Positions 46,301 through 54,853 of a DNA stretch of 64,000 nt are shown piece after piece. The position numbers and the translations under genes are program-made. The stretch is from the NCBI GenBank assembly GCA_009691845.1, contig SIAJ01000018.1, positions 1-64,000 of the forward strand. Reading direction: 5' to 3'. How positions within the stretch are numbered: the first letter of the stretch is position 1; the number at the start of each line of letters is the position of its first letter. Below the pieces are notes generated by a model. That model worked only from the letters and a program-made list of their open reading frames with translations. It searched no databases and was not told where the DNA came from. This stretch comes from Gemmataceae bacterium (GTDB lineage Bacteria > Planctomycetota > Planctomycetia > Gemmatales > Gemmataceae).

Positions 46301-46383
46301 CATCAACGATGTTGAATTTGTTCTTGTTGCCGGCCTTGTATCTTCGCTACGGCAATCGAGCGCAGCCTATTTCGCGGCCTTAA
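43303..46383 (+). CDS. RND efflux permease, CusA/CzcA-like
   Basis: The protein has 1026 residues, the normal RND size, from ATG 43303, which begins as RND pumps do ([19 protein letters not shown]). Two sets of six helices with large periplasmic loops are evident. [33 protein letters not shown] and [15 protein letters not shown] are typical of the heavy-metal (HME) branch. In helix 4, [20 protein letters not shown] carries the proton-relay Asp pair. It differs from the DGAVV motif common in CzcA, so the metal assignment is tentative. It is coupled to the adaptor gene. The last 17 bases overlap the 3' end of the convergent gene. Confidence 0.92.
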   Translation: MLTWLVASSLKLRVAVLAICVVVVVVGIRTADRAPLDVFPEFAPPLVEIQTEAPGLSATEVEELVTTPIENALNGTAGVKTIRSKSVLGLSQVVLLFEQDADIIRARQLVQERLATESRQLPAAAKQPIILQPLSSTSRVMKIGVWSEKLSQRELSILALWTIRPKLMSIPGVANVAIWGQRNKELQVLVDPNRLRAAGVPLDDVTKATRDSVILESGGFIDTPNQRIAVRHLPAVADPSDLNQTVVGFRDGAPIRLGEVAEIVEGSPPPIGDAVINDGPGLLLIVEKHPWGNTLDVTHKVEEALASLEPGMKDVHIDHTIFRPATFIEKSIGNLTHALLLGCCLVAVILIAFLFDWRTALISLTAIPLSLLAASTALYYSGASINTMVLAGLVIALGEVVDDAIIDVENISRRLRLNWALPEPESAFRVVLNASLEVRSAVVYATMIVVLVFLPVFFLDGLSGTFFRPLAKAYVLAILASLLVALTVTPALSLMLLGGRLRARAEAPLTTWLKRHYREVLPALISRPRWAIGFLLAALSVTAATTFSLGQEFLPNFRETDFLMHWVEKPGTSIEANTRITTQASKELRSIQGVRNFGSHIGRAEVADEVVGPNFTELWISIDDDVDYDATLAKIEAVVNGYPGLYRDVQTYLKERIKEVLTGAGASIVVRVYGPDLAVLRAKAKEVEKAMADVPGVMNLKVEPQVLVPQIEVLPRPDDLARFGLTPGHIRRVTTLLLRGQKVGEVYDGPKRYDVMVWGTPRWRTDLSSVQALPIDLPNGTQVRLSDVADVAIVPTPNEIKHEAASRRIDITCNVKDRDLGSVARDVEKNVSALPFDREYHPEFLGEYMARQKSTQRLYWLSLLALAGIAILLYTDFGSWRLTGIALLTLPFALIGGVAGVLLTDRVLSLGSLVGFVTVLGIAARNGIMLISHYRHLEDVEGMRFGRDLVLSGAEERLSPILMTALATGLALLPLAISGNKPGHEIEYPLAVVILGGLVTSTMLNLFLLPALYLRYGNRAQPISRP

Positions 46384-47821
46384 GCTTCTCAAGTTCTATC
46401 TCCGCTTTGAGTCGAGCCACACGCACTCGGGTCTCCTCCGCATTGTTAGTCGCTCCATTTGCGAGACGCACGACAGCCGACATTTCGTGCTTCTTGAGAC
46501 GTTGGGCCAAATCCGCCAAGACCTGGATTCGCTCGGCCTGGGTCTTAGCGAGTTCCTGCTCGGCTGCGGCCAGTTCCTCGTCAGCCCGAATGGCTTCGAG
46601 GACGCTCCCCTTTCCAACCACCAACTGTTCCGCATTCGCGTCGCAGATTGTCCGGAGAGCCTTGATCCGTTCGGTCTGCAACTCGCGCAGTCGATTGGGG
46701 CCGATTGCTGGCAGGAGCGTGGAGGGCAGTTTCACGTCGGTTCCTTCGGGGACAAACAACATGGCCACGCGATTGGCTTCGTTGAGATTTGCCGGCCGGC
46801 CCTTGTTTTGCTCGTCCAAGCAAAGAGTCAGGATGCGTCGATTCAACGAATATATCCCGTGAATCGTATTGCCTTTCGACTCGGGTGTTGGACTACTCAA
46901 AAGCGTCAAATTAATGTGGCGTGGCGAAGGCTGAAGGTCGAGCGTGAATTCTCCTGCTGTCGCGAGGCCTTGCGTCTTTGGGCGAATCGTAAATCGATTG
47001 CCTTTTAGAATCAGCTTGGTGTCCGGCATCTCCCGTCGTTCGCCGTTGACTTCGATGGCCACGCTCACCCATGTGCCCTCCAGCGCTCGACGTTCTTCGG
47101 CAATCAAGTCCTTGGCCTCTCCCGGAATCGCTCGCTTCAGGAGGATGTGTGTAAACGGCGCTCCCTTCTCCAGCCACTCGAACGACTCCGGTCGTTCGTC
47201 GAAATTCACAACGCCGAACACGATGTGCAGTTTGTCGCCCTCGAATCGATAGATCGCAGGTACATTTACCGTGATGCGTTGGTTGACATCGAGCACTTCG
47301 CGGAACTCGAAATCGATGCGCTTCTCGTCCCAGCCCGGATCAAGTTTGTAGAGTTTCTTGCGGCCTGGAAAGCGCGAAAACTTGACACTCTCGCCATCGA
47401 ATGACATCTCCTCGTCGTTCCAGCTTGCCACGCCCTCTTTCGATGCCACGCCATTTCGGCGGGCCGATTCGATCATCCAGGTTCCGCGCAATCGCTCGGC
47501 ATCCGCTTTCGCCGGCGTGCGTGGAGTCTCCTTGGCCGGGGGTGGTTCCGTGGACGCTTCCTTCTTAGCCGGTTGCGGATCGGTCCCACTCACCGCTGTT
47601 TGCAGAAAGCCGATGGTGCCGATTCCGACCACAACAGCGAGGGACAGGCCAATTTTGCGACGACAGACGCCAAGAACCATCGGCCCGAATCGGCGAACCA
47701 AGGCTGCGAAGGCCTGTTCGTCTCGCGATTTCGCGGAACAGCTTGCGAGTTCTCCAGCGCTAGCATCGGCAACGTCCGGGCCTAACCGCATGACGGTTCG
47801 CGAAAGTGGGTCGATCATCAT
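46367..47821 (-). CDS. ECF sigma-factor N-terminal stub fused to membrane helix and two TIGR03067-like domains
   Basis: The protein has 484 residues from ATG 47821 with AGGAGG 6 bases upstream. Residues 24-55 ([22 protein letters not shown]) are the start of region 2 of Gemmata-type ECF sigma factors, where DAEDAFQATFLVL normally follows. Here the sequence jumps directly to a membrane helix (57-74, [17 protein letters not shown]). Next come a Pro/Lys linker and two TIGR03067-type units (about 105-225, [14 protein letters not shown]; 235-365, [15 protein letters not shown]). A helical tail (375-484, [21 protein letters not shown]) closes it. DNA binding is impossible with the stub; the piece probably survives as a leader. 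Confidence 0.85.
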   Translation of the reverse strand: MMIDPLSRTVMRLGPDVADASAGELASCSAKSRDEQAFAALVRRFGPMVLGVCRRKIGLSLAVVVGIGTIGFLQTAVSGTDPQPAKKEASTEPPPAKETPRTPAKADAERLRGTWMIESARRNGVASKEGVASWNDEEMSFDGESVKFSRFPGRKKLYKLDPGWDEKRIDFEFREVLDVNQRITVNVPAIYRFEGDKLHIVFGVVNFDERPESFEWLEKGAPFTHILLKRAIPGEAKDLIAEERRALEGTWVSVAIEVNGERREMPDTKLILKGNRFTIRPKTQGLATAGEFTLDLQPSPRHINLTLLSSPTPESKGNTIHGIYSLNRRILTLCLDEQNKGRPANLNEANRVAMLFVPEGTDVKLPSTLLPAIGPNRLRELQTERIKALRTICDANAEQLVVGKGSVLEAIRADEELAAAEQELAKTQAERIQVLADLAQRLKKHEMSAVVRLANGATNNAEETRVRVARLKAEIELEKLKAAK

Positions 47822-47901
47822 TCGAGCCTCCTGTGGCTTTCTACCGATCTTGCCCGAAATCGCGGTGGCGCGTCCAAGAATCTCTTTTCCCGTTTGTAGT
47901 C

Positions 47902-47964
47902 CTGCCAAAAAAATTTCAGCCACGACGCGATTTTCATGCGGGCATGCTGCCAAATTTCAGCCAG
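47902..47964 (-). promoter_or_regulatory. Direct repeats in the divergent promoter region
   Basis: CTGCCAAAAAAATTTCAGCCAC (47902-47923, quoted in part) and CTGCCAAATTTCAGCCAG (47947-47964) are near copies 45 bases apart, in the spacer between the sigma-stub gene and the REC-HATPase gene. On the minus strand the second copy reads TGGC-N8-TGGCA, close to the -24/-12 pattern of sigma-54 promoters (GG and GC 10 bases apart). It could also be a pair of regulator sites. Confidence 0.3.
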
Positions 47965-48030
47965 AGTCACACTAGCTCGTTCTATAGTCCCACTGACTTG
48001 CGAATTTACCCAAGCCATCGAGCCAGCATC

Positions 48031-48984
48031 ATGACCACTTTCGCTGAACCGTACACGGCGCTCGAATCAATCGAGGCGTCTCACTTCGTGGACGAGCGCC
48101 CGACGATCCTGATCGTCGACAATTCGTGGATCTCCCGGACGGATGTCCGCCGGTTGATCAAGGCCAACTGCGATTGCGACGTTCAGATGGCCGAGAACGG
48201 TAAGCTGGCCCTGAAATATTGCCGGAAATCACCGCCGGCCGGCGTGATTACCGACATGCACATGCCGGACATGAACGGCCTGGAACTCGTTGAGGCCCTC
48301 AAGGAGGATGTACCTGGTGTCCCGGTCATCCTGATGACGACCGAAGCCAGCGAAGACATCGCCCTGCGCGCTTGGCGAGCGGGAGCAGTGAACTACGTGC
48401 CCAAACACCATTTGACACGGGACCTTCCTTCGACCGTAACAAACGTTCTGAAGGCGGCACGCGTCGACCGCCGCAAACAACGCTTGCTGGATTCTCTCGG
48501 TCGTCGGGAATCCGAATTCGTTCTCGACAACGATGCGACGTTTGTTCCCTTGCTGGTTGCCATCTTCCAAGACGAATTGAGTGGGATGGGCTGGTGTACC
48601 TCCAGTACGCGAATCCGGGTTGGCGTGGCCCTGGAAGAAGCTCTGCTGAACGCAGTCTATCACGGCAATCTCGAAGTGAGTTCCGAACTGCGCCGTTACG
48701 ACGATCGTGCCTATTACGAGCAAATTCAACAGCGGCGGAAGCAGTCGCCTTACAAAGATCGCCGCGTCCGTGTGACCGCGACATTTACTCGCGACGAAGC
48801 CCGATTTGTGATCCGCGACGAAGGCCCAGGCTTCGACGTTTCCAAACTGCCTGACCCTTCGGACCCCGCAAGCCTGGATAACCCAAGTGGCCGTGGCATT
48901 CTGCTCATCCGCGCGTTTATGGATGAAGCCGTTCACAACGATCGAGGGAATGAATGGACGCTGGTGAAGAGACGGTCGGCTTGA
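48031..48984 (+). CDS. Response regulator receiver plus RsbW-type HATPase fusion
   Basis: The protein has 317 residues from ATG 48031. Residues 25-145 are a receiver domain (TILIVDNSWISRTDVRRLI, phospho-Asp in VITDMHMPDMNGLE, Thr in LMTTEAS, Lys in YVPKHH); the usual acidic pair is Asp-Asn here. Residues 170-315 form a GHKL ATPase like anti-sigma kinases: N-box VALEEALLNAVYHGNLE, G1 IRDEGPGFDVSKL and G2-like PSGRGILLIRAFMDE. Such proteins join phosphorylation signals to partner switching, with an STAS anti-anti-sigma target. No histidine kinase or STAS gene is adjacent. Divergent from the sigma-stub gene. Confidence 0.88.
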   Translation: MTTFAEPYTALESIEASHFVDERPTILIVDNSWISRTDVRRLIKANCDCDVQMAENGKLALKYCRKSPPAGVITDMHMPDMNGLELVEALKEDVPGVPVILMTTEASEDIALRAWRAGAVNYVPKHHLTRDLPSTVTNVLKAARVDRRKQRLLDSLGRRESEFVLDNDATFVPLLVAIFQDELSGMGWCTSSTRIRVGVALEEALLNAVYHGNLEVSSELRRYDDRAYYEQIQQRRKQSPYKDRRVRVTATFTRDEARFVIRDEGPGFDVSKLPDPSDPASLDNPSGRGILLIRAFMDEAVHNDRGNEWTLVKRRSA

Positions 48985-49347
48985 GGAATTGCTACGACAG
49001 GCGCGACACCGATTCTGCGGATTGGTGGCATACAGAATGGACAAGTTCCGGGGCCACATGAGTGAAGGTGGGCCTGGGCCACTAGTTCGCAAGCGTAGAG
49101 CAATCGCGTTCTGGACGCCCGAACGTGGTTAACATTTCATCCGAGAAGAATTCGTTGCTTCCTTGGCCGAACCTCGCTCATGATCGACTGAAATCCTGCT
49201 CTCACGAAGTTTTGTCACCATCCTCATTCTCGCATTCCTGTAACACCTTCCTTGCCCTCACCCTCCGGCTTGGGTTACAATCACAACAGGCCACCGCTTC
49301 GGTTCCTCGCCGGGGCACGCTATCGGTCCGTACCTGGGACGCCAATC
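48985..49347. other. Spacer upstream of the giant coiled-coil gene
   Basis: This 363-base stretch holds the probable promoter at 49252-49281 and otherwise only a weak palindrome (ATTCTG ... CAGAAT near 49012-49038). No coding frame with a ribosome site was found. Confidence 0.5.
49252..49281 (+). promoter_or_regulatory. Probable sigma-70 promoter of the giant gene
   Basis: TTGCCC (49252-49257) and TACAAT (49276-49281) are separated by 18 bases and lie 67 bases before the ATG at 49348. Match to consensus is 4 of 6 and 5 of 6. Confidence 0.45.
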
Positions 49348-52300
49348 ATGCCTGCTGCCAAGTTGCCGACCAAACTTCATGCTCGCCTGGATGAGTTGGC
49401 TGCTCGCGTTCGCAAGTTGCGGGTGATTCACGCCGTCGGCCGCACAGCATTTCTGCTGCCCGTTGCCGCGCTCGGTTGCATACTCGCGGATGCCTATGTT
49501 GGCTTGCCTACAGTGGTCCGCGGCGGGTTGCTGATCGGCTGGGTTTTGTTGGCTGTTCGCGAAGGCTGGCGGCTCTTTCAGGCGATTACCCTGCCCGTCG
49601 ATTGGGAAGCGATCGCCTCGGCCGTCGAGCAGGAGTTTCCGCGACTTGCCGAACGATTGACGACCGCCGTCGAACTCGCGGAAAGTGCCGACGAGTCGAA
49701 CGGATCGCCGGCCCTCATCAACGAAGTAATCCTGGATGCCGATTCGCGAGCCCGTAAGCTCGATCTTTCAACCGCGTTCCCGACGGGCCAGGTCACCGCG
49801 TCGTGCATTAGTGCGTTGATCGTTCTCCTGTTACTCCTGATTCCCACGTTCTTCGCTCCGCGTGGCGGCGAGTATCTGCGGCGATTCTTCGTGCCCGGTT
49901 ACGTCCCTTCCAAGGTCGTGAATTACGAGATCGAGGTCACTTCCAAGGAATCGGCAATCAGTAAAGGGGATCCGGTCACGTTGACGGCCATCGTGAAAGC
50001 GACCAAGCCGAACGCGGAACTGCCGAGGACGGCCACCCTCGTCGTCATCGTCGCTGGCAAGGAAGAACGCCTGGCCATGTCGAGCGACGCGGAGAATGTC
50101 TGGCACCATCGGCGAGCGGTCGCCGAGGCCGACTTCGAGTTCCGCGTCGAAGCAGGCGATGCCGTCAGCGACACGCATCATGTGTCCGTGGTCGATCCGG
50201 TCACGCTCGCCTCGGCCCGCGTCACGATCGCACCTCCCGCCTACGCAGCCCTGGTTCGCAAGCCCGATCAGCCCATCGAAGGGCTTGGCGAACTCGTTGC
50301 GTTATCGCACAGCACAATTGTGTTCGAACTCCGATTCTCCCCCAAGCCGACGTCGGCCGTGATCGAGTTCATCGGCGAAGGCGATATCGACAGCACCAAG
50401 CCGTTTCGACAACGGCATCCGTTAAAAATTGCCGACGATGGCACAACCAAGATCAGTCTGCCTGCAGCGCAAACGGGAGTATTCGCAATCAAGGCCGAGG
50501 GAGTACAGGGAGTCGCCAGCAAGATTCCGACTCAGCCGCTCAAGGTGATCGTGGATGAGGCCCCGAAGTTTCCGCGTGTCAGCGGCATCGGCGAGAAACC
50601 GCGTACCGTTCGACCGGACGAAAAGATCGCCATTCTTTGCACAGTCACGGACGATGTGGCCCTCGCAAAACTGGCTCTCGAATGGCGTGTGAACGATGGC
50701 CCCAGCCAGTTCCTCTTGCTCGATGCGCCGGGTCTGCCGACGCAACAGGTCGAGGCCAAAGCGGCACTCGCACTGAAGGATCGCGTCAAGGTTGGCCAGA
50801 AGCTCGAATGCCGTCTGGTGGCCACGGATAATCGCGACCTGCCGGGTATCAAGCTGACCCCGCAAACCACGTACTTCCCGGCCAAGGACTGGGCTGAGTT
50901 CACGATCGACGCGAATGCCGCCCCGCTGGCCGAGCAGGACATCACGGAACGCAAGACCGAAATCGAAAAGAAGCTGAAGGAGATCAAAAAGGAACTGGAA
51001 GAGGAATTTCAGGTCAGCAACCTGCTTCGTCGCGGGACGGAGAACCGCAGGACGCTCGACGCGGTCGAACAAGAGCGATTGAAGAAAGTCCGTCGCGAAT
51101 TGGCGGAAACCACCGACAAGCTGGAGGAACTCACCAAAGACGTTGGCGTGACACCGGAACTCGCCAGGCTTGCGGACAGCATGCGTACACTGGCGGAACG
51201 CGAACTTCGCGATGCAGACGCGGCACTCAATCGAGCCCGCGAGGAAGCGCAAGCCAAGCCACGCACCGAGCAATTCAAGAAGGCGGAAGAGTCCCTCGAT
51301 GCCGCCCGTCGCAAGATCGACGAGTTGATTCAAGAGAACGAACGCATCGCCAAGGAACGGATGGACAAGCACAAGCTCGAAGAGATCGCGCGCGAACAAC
51401 AGGACCTGGCCGACGCGACCAAGAAAGCGGACCCGAAGGAAGCCGCCGAGCTGGCCAAGAAGCAGAAGGCACTTGAAGTGGAACTGGCCAAGTTGAAGGA
51501 GCTGTCGGAAGCGATCAAGAAGGCGACCGAGGCTGCCCAGGCCGAGGAAGCCAAGAAACTCGCTGATGCGGCCAAGAAGATTGCCGAGGAAATGCGCGAG
51601 TTGAACGACGCGATCAAGAAGGCCGAGAAAAACAGCGTGCAGGAACGGTTGGCCGAGCTGAAGAATAAGCAGGAGGAACTTGCGAAGAAGGCCAGGGAAC
51701 TCGCCGACAAGACCGATGCAGCCAGCCGGGCATCCGAGACGCCGCCGCTGAATCCCAAGGATGCGGAAAACGCCAAGAACGCTCTCGACAAAGGCGCATT
51801 GAACGAGGCCGCCAAGGATCAAGAGAAAGCCGCCCGCGAACTGGATCGATTGGCCCGCGACCTGGAACAGGCGGCCGCGAACAGCCGCGACCCACGCGAG
51901 ATGGCCAAGCAACTGGCTCGCCTTCAAGAAGACCTGCGGCAGCGTGTCGCCCAGGAAACCAAGGACAAACCGCTCGATCAACTTCCCGCCGAACGCCGGG
52001 CCGCCCTGGAAAGGCAGCAAGAAGCAATCGAAAAGGCGACTGCCAAATTGAAGACACCGCAAGGCGATCTGCCTGCCGACGTGGCCAAGCAACAAGCCGC
52101 GGCCGACGCCCGCGATGCTCGCGAGATGCTCAAGAAAGGGGCCGAGCAAGGGGCCGACAAGAAGATGCGGGAGACCAGGGAGTCCCTCGAAAAGCTGGCC
52201 GAGAAGTTGCCAACCAAGGAACAGCGACTTGCCAAGGCCAAGGCAGAACTGGCCAACCTGAAACAGCAGCAAGATGCGATCCGTCAAAAGGCCGATGCGG

Positions 52301-54762
52301 CCGCGAAAACCCTGGAGAACCAAGACCCCGACGCGGCCACAACACAGCAAGAATTGTCCGAGAAACTCGCGGACACCGCCAAGAAGCAGGCCGAACTCGC
52401 GGAGAAGTTGTCCAAGCTCGACGCACCGGGACAGGATGCTCGGAAAGAGAAAGCCACCGACGCCATGCAGAAAGCGGCCAACGACATGACCGCTGGCCGG
52501 CCCCAGGATGCGGTTGCGTCGCAGCAAGCCGTCAAGCGTGAACTCGATCGACTCGAGCAAGCCATGAACGGCCAAAAGACCGCCGACGAAAAGGTTGATG
52601 AACTCGCGAAGAAGCAACGCGAACTTGCTGACGAAGCCGCGAAGAACGTAGGCAAGCCGGACCGTTCGACGCAACTCGACTTGCAGAAGCGGCAGGGAGA
52701 CATCGCCCGCGATCTGGAGAAGTTGCAAACGCCGGAAGCCGCGGCCGCCCAGGCCGAGGCCATCGATGCTGCAAAGAAAGCCGAGCAAGCCGGCAACAAC
52801 CCCGCAATGCCGGAGGACATCGCCAAGAAGACCAAGGAGGCTTCCGACAAGCTCGACCAGTTGAACGAGCAAGTCAACGGCCAGGAATCTCCTGCCGAGG
52901 CCGCGGACCGGCTCGCCAAACGCCAGAAGGCCAATGCCGACGAACAAGAAAAACGCAAGGACGCCGCCTCGACGGCCGAAGCTCGCAAGAAGGCCGCCCA
53001 GGAACTGGATGAACTCAAGAACATGCGGGCCGGTGCCGACGCCCAGAAGGCCAAGCAGCAAGCCCAGGACGCTCTGCAACGAGCCGCCAATGCAGTTGAA
53101 CCGAACAACAACGCGAAAGCTCAACAGGATGCCGCCAGCGCGATGAAGGACCTGGCCGACAAACTCACGCGCAAAGAAACGGCGAAGAGCGAGCCACAAC
53201 CGAAAGACCCGGCCGATGCCGCCGACCGGTTGGCGAAGAAGCAAAAGGAACTGGCCGAAAGGACCAAGCAAGAACTGAACGAAGCGAAGAAGGTGCCAGG
53301 TGAAGCCGGTGAGAAGGCCCGCCAGGACGCTTTGGAAAAAGCTGTCAAGGAGCAGAAGGAACTTGCTCGTCAAGCCGGCGAGATGCCGGGCCAGGATTCG
53401 CCAAAAGATCGGCAGCAAGCCCAGCAGGCGATGAATCATGCCAGGGAAGAACTCGAAAAGCAGAACGCGGAAGGGGCGGCCCCCAAGCAGAAGGACGCGG
53501 CCGAGGCGCTGGAACGGATCGCCAAGAAGGCACAAGATCGTATGCAAGACCAGGCACACGGCACGAATCCGGATTTGCCGAACAAAGCCCAGGCCGAGGA
53601 AGCCCGCAAACTCGCCGGCGAGCAACGCAAGCTTCAAGAAGAAACAAGGCAAGCGGGCGACGAACTCGCCAAGGAGAACGCCCCGCGGAAAGACAATCCC
53701 GTTGAAGATATTGCCAAGCAGCAACAGGAGATTGCCAAGGAAGCTGGGGAACTGGCCAAGACTGTGAACGATCGCCAGGGCGCAAAATCCGAGCAATCGA
53801 AGCAAGCCAGCCAGGCCGCGGAGGCCGCCAAGAAGACCGCGAACGAGGTGAAGAACGGCGATCTCACTCAGGCCAGGCAATCGGGCATGCAAGCCGCCGA
53901 AGCCATGGAGAAGATGGCCCAGGACAAGGTAGGCGGCGAATCGGGTCAGAAGGCGAAAGACTTGGCCCGTCGTCAGCAGGATGTGAACCAGAAACTCGAA
54001 GAGATGTCGAAAGACCCTGGTTCAGGCAAAGCCCAGCAAGCTGCGCGGCAGCAAAAGCTCGAAGAACAAGCCCGCGAACTCGGCAACAAGCTGGACGAGA
54101 TGGCCAAGGGACAATCCGGCATGGGCATGGGTGAGAAGCAAGCAGCCGCAGGCGAGAAGAGCAAGGAAGCCGGCAGTGCAGCCAAGCAATCGGGCGACAA
54201 GATGCAGTCCGCCCGCCAGCAAGGCGAGAAGGGCCAACGCGACGAGGCCAGCCTGTCCCGTGAGCAGGCCGCACTCGCGATGGAGCGAGCAGCCCGACAA
54301 GCCAACGAGGCAGCAAAGGAACTTGGTAGCGGTGAAGAGAAGGGGGGCTCACCGCAGGCGGGTGAGGCGATGAACAGGGCAAAAAAACAAATGAATCAGG
54401 CCAGCGAAAAACTTGGCAAGGGCCAGCCGGGCGAGGCCGGCAACGCGATGGAAAAAGCCGCCAAGTCATTGCAGCAAGCGGCGGGCCAACTCGGACAAGG
54501 CCCCAGCCCAAGTGAAGGCAACGACCCGAAGCCTGGTCAGGGAAACAACAGTCAGAATCCAGGTGGCAACATCGGCGGGCCCGGCGGCAAGCTTGACCTC
54601 CGCTCGTTCGACGAGGACGTTGCCAAACATTCCGGCAAAGCCTGGGGCGAACTCCCCGGCGAGATTCGCAACAAGATTATCCAGCAAATGAAAGCTCGCT
54701 ACGGCGAAGAATACGCGACGAATATTCGCTACTACTTCGAACAGTTGGCGGAGCGGAAGTGA
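49348..54762 (+). CDS. Giant membrane-anchored coiled-coil protein (DUF4175-like)
   Basis: The protein has 1804 residues. N-terminal helices (33-50, 56-70) and a third (150-170, ISALIVLLLLLIPTFF) resemble the DUF4175 membrane region. Residues 190-530 form Ig-like domains. From about 531 to 1737 there is about 1200 residues of nearly uninterrupted Ala/Lys/Glu/Gln/Asp-rich helix (KKLKEIKKELEEEFQ, ARELDRLARDLEQAAANS), a coiled coil that could span over 150 nm. The last 58 residues are globular and conserved in type (GKAWGELPGEIRNKIIQQMK). The coding is uniform enough to leave long antisense frames open. A cell-envelope structural role is inferred. Next downstream is the prenyltransferase-fold gene. 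Confidence 0.85.
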   Translation: MPAAKLPTKLHARLDELAARVRKLRVIHAVGRTAFLLPVAALGCILADAYVGLPTVVRGGLLIGWVLLAVREGWRLFQAITLPVDWEAIASAVEQEFPRLAERLTTAVELAESADESNGSPALINEVILDADSRARKLDLSTAFPTGQVTASCISALIVLLLLLIPTFFAPRGGEYLRRFFVPGYVPSKVVNYEIEVTSKESAISKGDPVTLTAIVKATKPNAELPRTATLVVIVAGKEERLAMSSDAENVWHHRRAVAEADFEFRVEAGDAVSDTHHVSVVDPVTLASARVTIAPPAYAALVRKPDQPIEGLGELVALSHSTIVFELRFSPKPTSAVIEFIGEGDIDSTKPFRQRHPLKIADDGTTKISLPAAQTGVFAIKAEGVQGVASKIPTQPLKVIVDEAPKFPRVSGIGEKPRTVRPDEKIAILCTVTDDVALAKLALEWRVNDGPSQFLLLDAPGLPTQQVEAKAALALKDRVKVGQKLECRLVATDNRDLPGIKLTPQTTYFPAKDWAEFTIDANAAPLAEQDITERKTEIEKKLKEIKKELEEEFQVSNLLRRGTENRRTLDAVEQERLKKVRRELAETTDKLEELTKDVGVTPELARLADSMRTLAERELRDADAALNRAREEAQAKPRTEQFKKAEESLDAARRKIDELIQENERIAKERMDKHKLEEIAREQQDLADATKKADPKEAAELAKKQKALEVELAKLKELSEAIKKATEAAQAEEAKKLADAAKKIAEEMRELNDAIKKAEKNSVQERLAELKNKQEELAKKARELADKTDAASRASETPPLNPKDAENAKNALDKGALNEAAKDQEKAARELDRLARDLEQAAANSRDPREMAKQLARLQEDLRQRVAQETKDKPLDQLPAERRAALERQQEAIEKATAKLKTPQGDLPADVAKQQAAADARDAREMLKKGAEQGADKKMRETRESLEKLAEKLPTKEQRLAKAKAELANLKQQQDAIRQKADAAAKTLENQDPDAATTQQELSEKLADTAKKQAELAEKLSKLDAPGQDARKEKATDAMQKAANDMTAGRPQDAVASQQAVKRELDRLEQAMNGQKTADEKVDELAKKQRELADEAAKNVGKPDRSTQLDLQKRQGDIARDLEKLQTPEAAAAQAEAIDAAKKAEQAGNNPAMPEDIAKKTKEASDKLDQLNEQVNGQESPAEAADRLAKRQKANADEQEKRKDAASTAEARKKAAQELDELKNMRAGADAQKAKQQAQDALQRAANAVEPNNNAKAQQDAASAMKDLADKLTRKETAKSEPQPKDPADAADRLAKKQKELAERTKQELNEAKKVPGEAGEKARQDALEKAVKEQKELARQAGEMPGQDSPKDRQQAQQAMNHAREELEKQNAEGAAPKQKDAAEALERIAKKAQDRMQDQAHGTNPDLPNKAQAEEARKLAGEQRKLQEETRQAGDELAKENAPRKDNPVEDIAKQQQEIAKEAGELAKTVNDRQGAKSEQSKQASQAAEAAKKTANEVKNGDLTQARQSGMQAAEAMEKMAQDKVGGESGQKAKDLARRQQDVNQKLEEMSKDPGSGKAQQAARQQKLEEQARELGNKLDEMAKGQSGMGMGEKQAAAGEKSKEAGSAAKQSGDKMQSARQQGEKGQRDEASLSREQAALAMERAARQANEAAKELGSGEEKGGSPQAGEAMNRAKKQMNQASEKLGKGQPGEAGNAMEKAAKSLQQAAGQLGQGPSPSEGNDPKPGQGNNSQNPGGNIGGPGGKLDLRSFDEDVAKHSGKAWGELPGEIRNKIIQQMKARYGEEYATNIRYYFEQLAERK

Positions 54763-54776
54763 TTCATCGTCCAAAC

Positions 54777-54829
54777 GTGGCCGCGTTCGTGAGAACGCGG
54801 GTTCGCCGCACTCTTACGAGAGCGGCCAC
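54777..54829. repeat. Three-way-junction inverted repeat (family B, copy 3)
   Basis: GTGGCCGC/GCGGCCAC outer arms enclose CGTTC-GTGA-GAACG and a CTC-TTAC-GAG hairpin; both arms differ from the other copies by one compensating base (TA to CG/GC pairing kept). It starts 14 bases after the stop of the giant gene. Confidence 0.9.
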
Positions 54830-54853
54830 ACAGTTCCTGAGTGTTGCTTTCTC

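Noticed and set aside
50422-53892. 1156-codon open frame on the minus strand
   Set aside because: It is the antisense of the giant coiled-coil gene; Lys/Glu/Ala/Gln codons read backwards give Leu/Phe/Gly without stops. The hydrophobic product and lack of a ribosome site mark it as a shadow.
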